15,679 nucleotides of DNA from Bacteroidota bacterium (GTDB taxonomy: Bacteria > Bacteroidota > Ignavibacteria > SZUA-365). The translations under genes were made by a program, and so were the position numbers. The notes beneath the pieces were generated by a model. The model made no database searches, was not told the origin of the DNA, and saw nothing but the letters and a program-made list of their open reading frames with translations. The stretch covers positions 1-15,679 of the forward strand of contig JAGTUW010000258.1 in NCBI GenBank assembly GCA_018224345.1. The letters run 5' to 3'. Positions 14,966 to 15,679 of this stretch are shown one piece after another (position 1 is the first letter of the stretch; each line of letters opens with the position of its first letter).

Positions 14966-15475
14966 TCACTCCAGAATCCTGATGATATCTTCCTCGATTT
15001 CCTTTTCATCACCTGCGAAATACCCGGTACGCTTTTCGATCAGCCGGCCGTCCTGATCGAGCATCAGAGAATACGGCAGGCTCTGTCCGTTGAGTTTCTT
15101 GAATACTTCGCTGTTCGGATCGAGCAGGAATTGGTACGGAAGTTTCTGCGCCCTGACATAGGCCTTTACCTTGGCGAGACTGCGTGGATTGTCATTGTTG
15201 ATGGCCAGCAAGTGAAAATTCCTGTCCTTGTACTTTTCAAATATCGGGACGAACGCTTTCATTTCCTGTTTGCAGGGTTCGCACCACATTGCCCAGAAAC
15301 TGATCAGCACGGCACCCTTCTCTCCAGCTTCGCGGACCTCAGCAAGGTATTTCTGGAAGGAAAAATCCTTCCCGTCGATATCACGTAAACGGAAATCAAC
15401 TGATGATAAATCCTGTGCCGCCGCCTGTCCGATAAATGAAAGCATCAATGCAGCAAAAAATATAATGTTCTTCAT
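14966..15475 (-). CDS. TlpA/ResA-like thioredoxin-fold protein, secreted
   Basis: 169 aa. A signal peptide (MKN, hydrophobic core, AAA|Q at 20|21) exports it to the periplasm. The mature part is a TlpA/ResA/AhpC-TSA-like thioredoxin fold. An N-terminal strand DFRLRDIDGKDFSFQKYL is followed by VLISFWAMWCEPCKQEM with the redox pair C65-x-x-C68 (WCEPC) and by the cis-proline segment LPYS (P134). Such proteins reduce or shuffle disulfides in the envelope, for example in cytochrome c assembly, or serve a dedicated substrate. The frame extends 17 codons further upstream, but that would place residues before the signal peptide, and AAGGAT lies 6 nt before ATG 15475. The gene is coupled to the DUF6029 outer-membrane gene, a possible client. 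There is no cytochrome gene nearby. Confidence 0.9.
   Translation of the reverse strand: MKNIIFFAALMLSFIGQAAAQDLSSVDFRLRDIDGKDFSFQKYLAEVREAGEKGAVLISFWAMWCEPCKQEMKAFVPIFEKYKDRNFHLLAINNDNPRSLAKVKAYVRAQKLPYQFLLDPNSEVFKKLNGQSLPYSLMLDQDGRLIEKRTGYFAGDEKEIEEDIIRILE
14969..14972 (-). promoter_or_regulatory. Ribosome binding site deciding the DUF6029 start
   Basis: GGAG on the minus strand sits 5 nt before ATG 14963 and overlaps the alternative GTG 14969. That favours the ATG and places initiation within the end of the tlpA-like gene. Confidence 0.65.
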
Positions 15476-15679
15476 ACCGTAATCCTTTGTATATAACCAC
15501 ATTTTTTTTTCCGTCTGCACACTCACCTGTGCATTCCATGCGATTGACGGATGAATCGCGAAACAGTGAGGATCGTTCTTGTCGTTGCTGTCCGGTTGCC
15601 GGCAGTTCTGCGACAGCGGGACAATCGTCTATCGGGTCTCCTGCGTCCCGGGCACCTGTTCTTTCTGTAGAGGCAGCAG
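15476..15679 (-). promoter_or_regulatory. Region upstream of the tlpA-like gene (window edge)
   Basis: 204 bp with no convincing gene. It holds the ribosome site AAGGAT (15487-15482), a run of nine A residues on the minus strand, and an inverted repeat TGCACA-N6-TGTGCA (15516-15533). CACAGGTGAG (15531-15522, minus strand) lies 46 nt before the ATG and matches the sites before rng and mnmE. The frame at the edge on the minus strand stays open without a start codon and is most likely non-coding. Confidence 0.4.

Noticed and set aside
15395..15679. Minus-strand frame open from the right edge into the tlpA-like gene
   Set aside because: It has no stop for about 95 codons, but no recognisable motif and only one internal ATG. 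It overlaps the tlpA-like signal peptide in another frame. It could only be judged with sequence beyond the edge.
1..15679. Defence system, mobile element, CRISPR array or biosynthetic cluster
   Set aside because: All thirteen genes belong to housekeeping or envelope families. No transposase, integrase, regular short repeats, attachment-site repeats or tRNA was seen on either strand.

Overview
The window looks like a chromosomal core region of a Gram-negative bacterium of the Bacteroidota/Chlorobi (FCB) lineage. It carries a GWxTD-domain protein, a DUF6029-type outer-membrane protein, an Omp85-type barrel end ending in Phe and a short RNase G. Several genes have clear Shine-Dalgarno sequences, which are rare in Bacteroidia. 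That points to an Ignavibacteria/Kapabacteria/Chlorobi-like member rather than a true Bacteroidia species. The phylum assignment is inference. No mobile element, CRISPR array, tRNA or rRNA was recognised.

Layout, left to right. Positions 1-456 (+) hold the 3' end of an outer-membrane beta-barrel gene. It converges, with a one-base gap, on a block of twelve genes that all run on the minus strand. Read in transcription order (right to left) these are: (a) tlpA-like thioredoxin and a DUF6029 outer-membrane protein, 2 bp apart (15475-13356); (b) rng, RNase G, alone and closed by a good intrinsic terminator (13253-11566); (c) dnaN-recF-dciA, tightly coupled (11411-8855); (d) mnmE-gyrB-GWxTD gene-pdxA-ftsE-DEDDh/GIY-YIG nuclease, six genes with uniform 23-28 bp gaps, probably one operon (8690-458).

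How they work together. Blocks (b) to (d) are mostly information processing: sliding clamp, gap repair, helicase loading, gyrase, tRNA wobble modification, RNA decay and a UvrC/Cho-like nuclease. Single genes for vitamin B6 synthesis, the divisome or envelope ABC ATPase FtsE, and a secreted GWxTD protein ride in the gyrase operon. Block (a) is envelope-directed. dnaN-recF-dciA with gyrB nearby resembles an origin-proximal cluster, but dnaA is not upstream of dnaN: rng and its terminator are there. mnmE sits between dciA and gyrB.

There is no gene-free stretch over 300 bp. The longest are the edge region 15476-15679 (204 bp), the dnaN leader 11412-11657 (246 bp, containing the rng terminator) and the mnmE leader 8691-8854 (164 bp). 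I did not find a clearly novel multi-gene system. The best leads are a shared 10-bp motif upstream of three transcription units, the displaced dnaA, the exonuclease/GIY-YIG fusion that keeps a four-cysteine motif, and the cysteine pair in the outer-membrane protein coupled to a thioredoxin-like protein.
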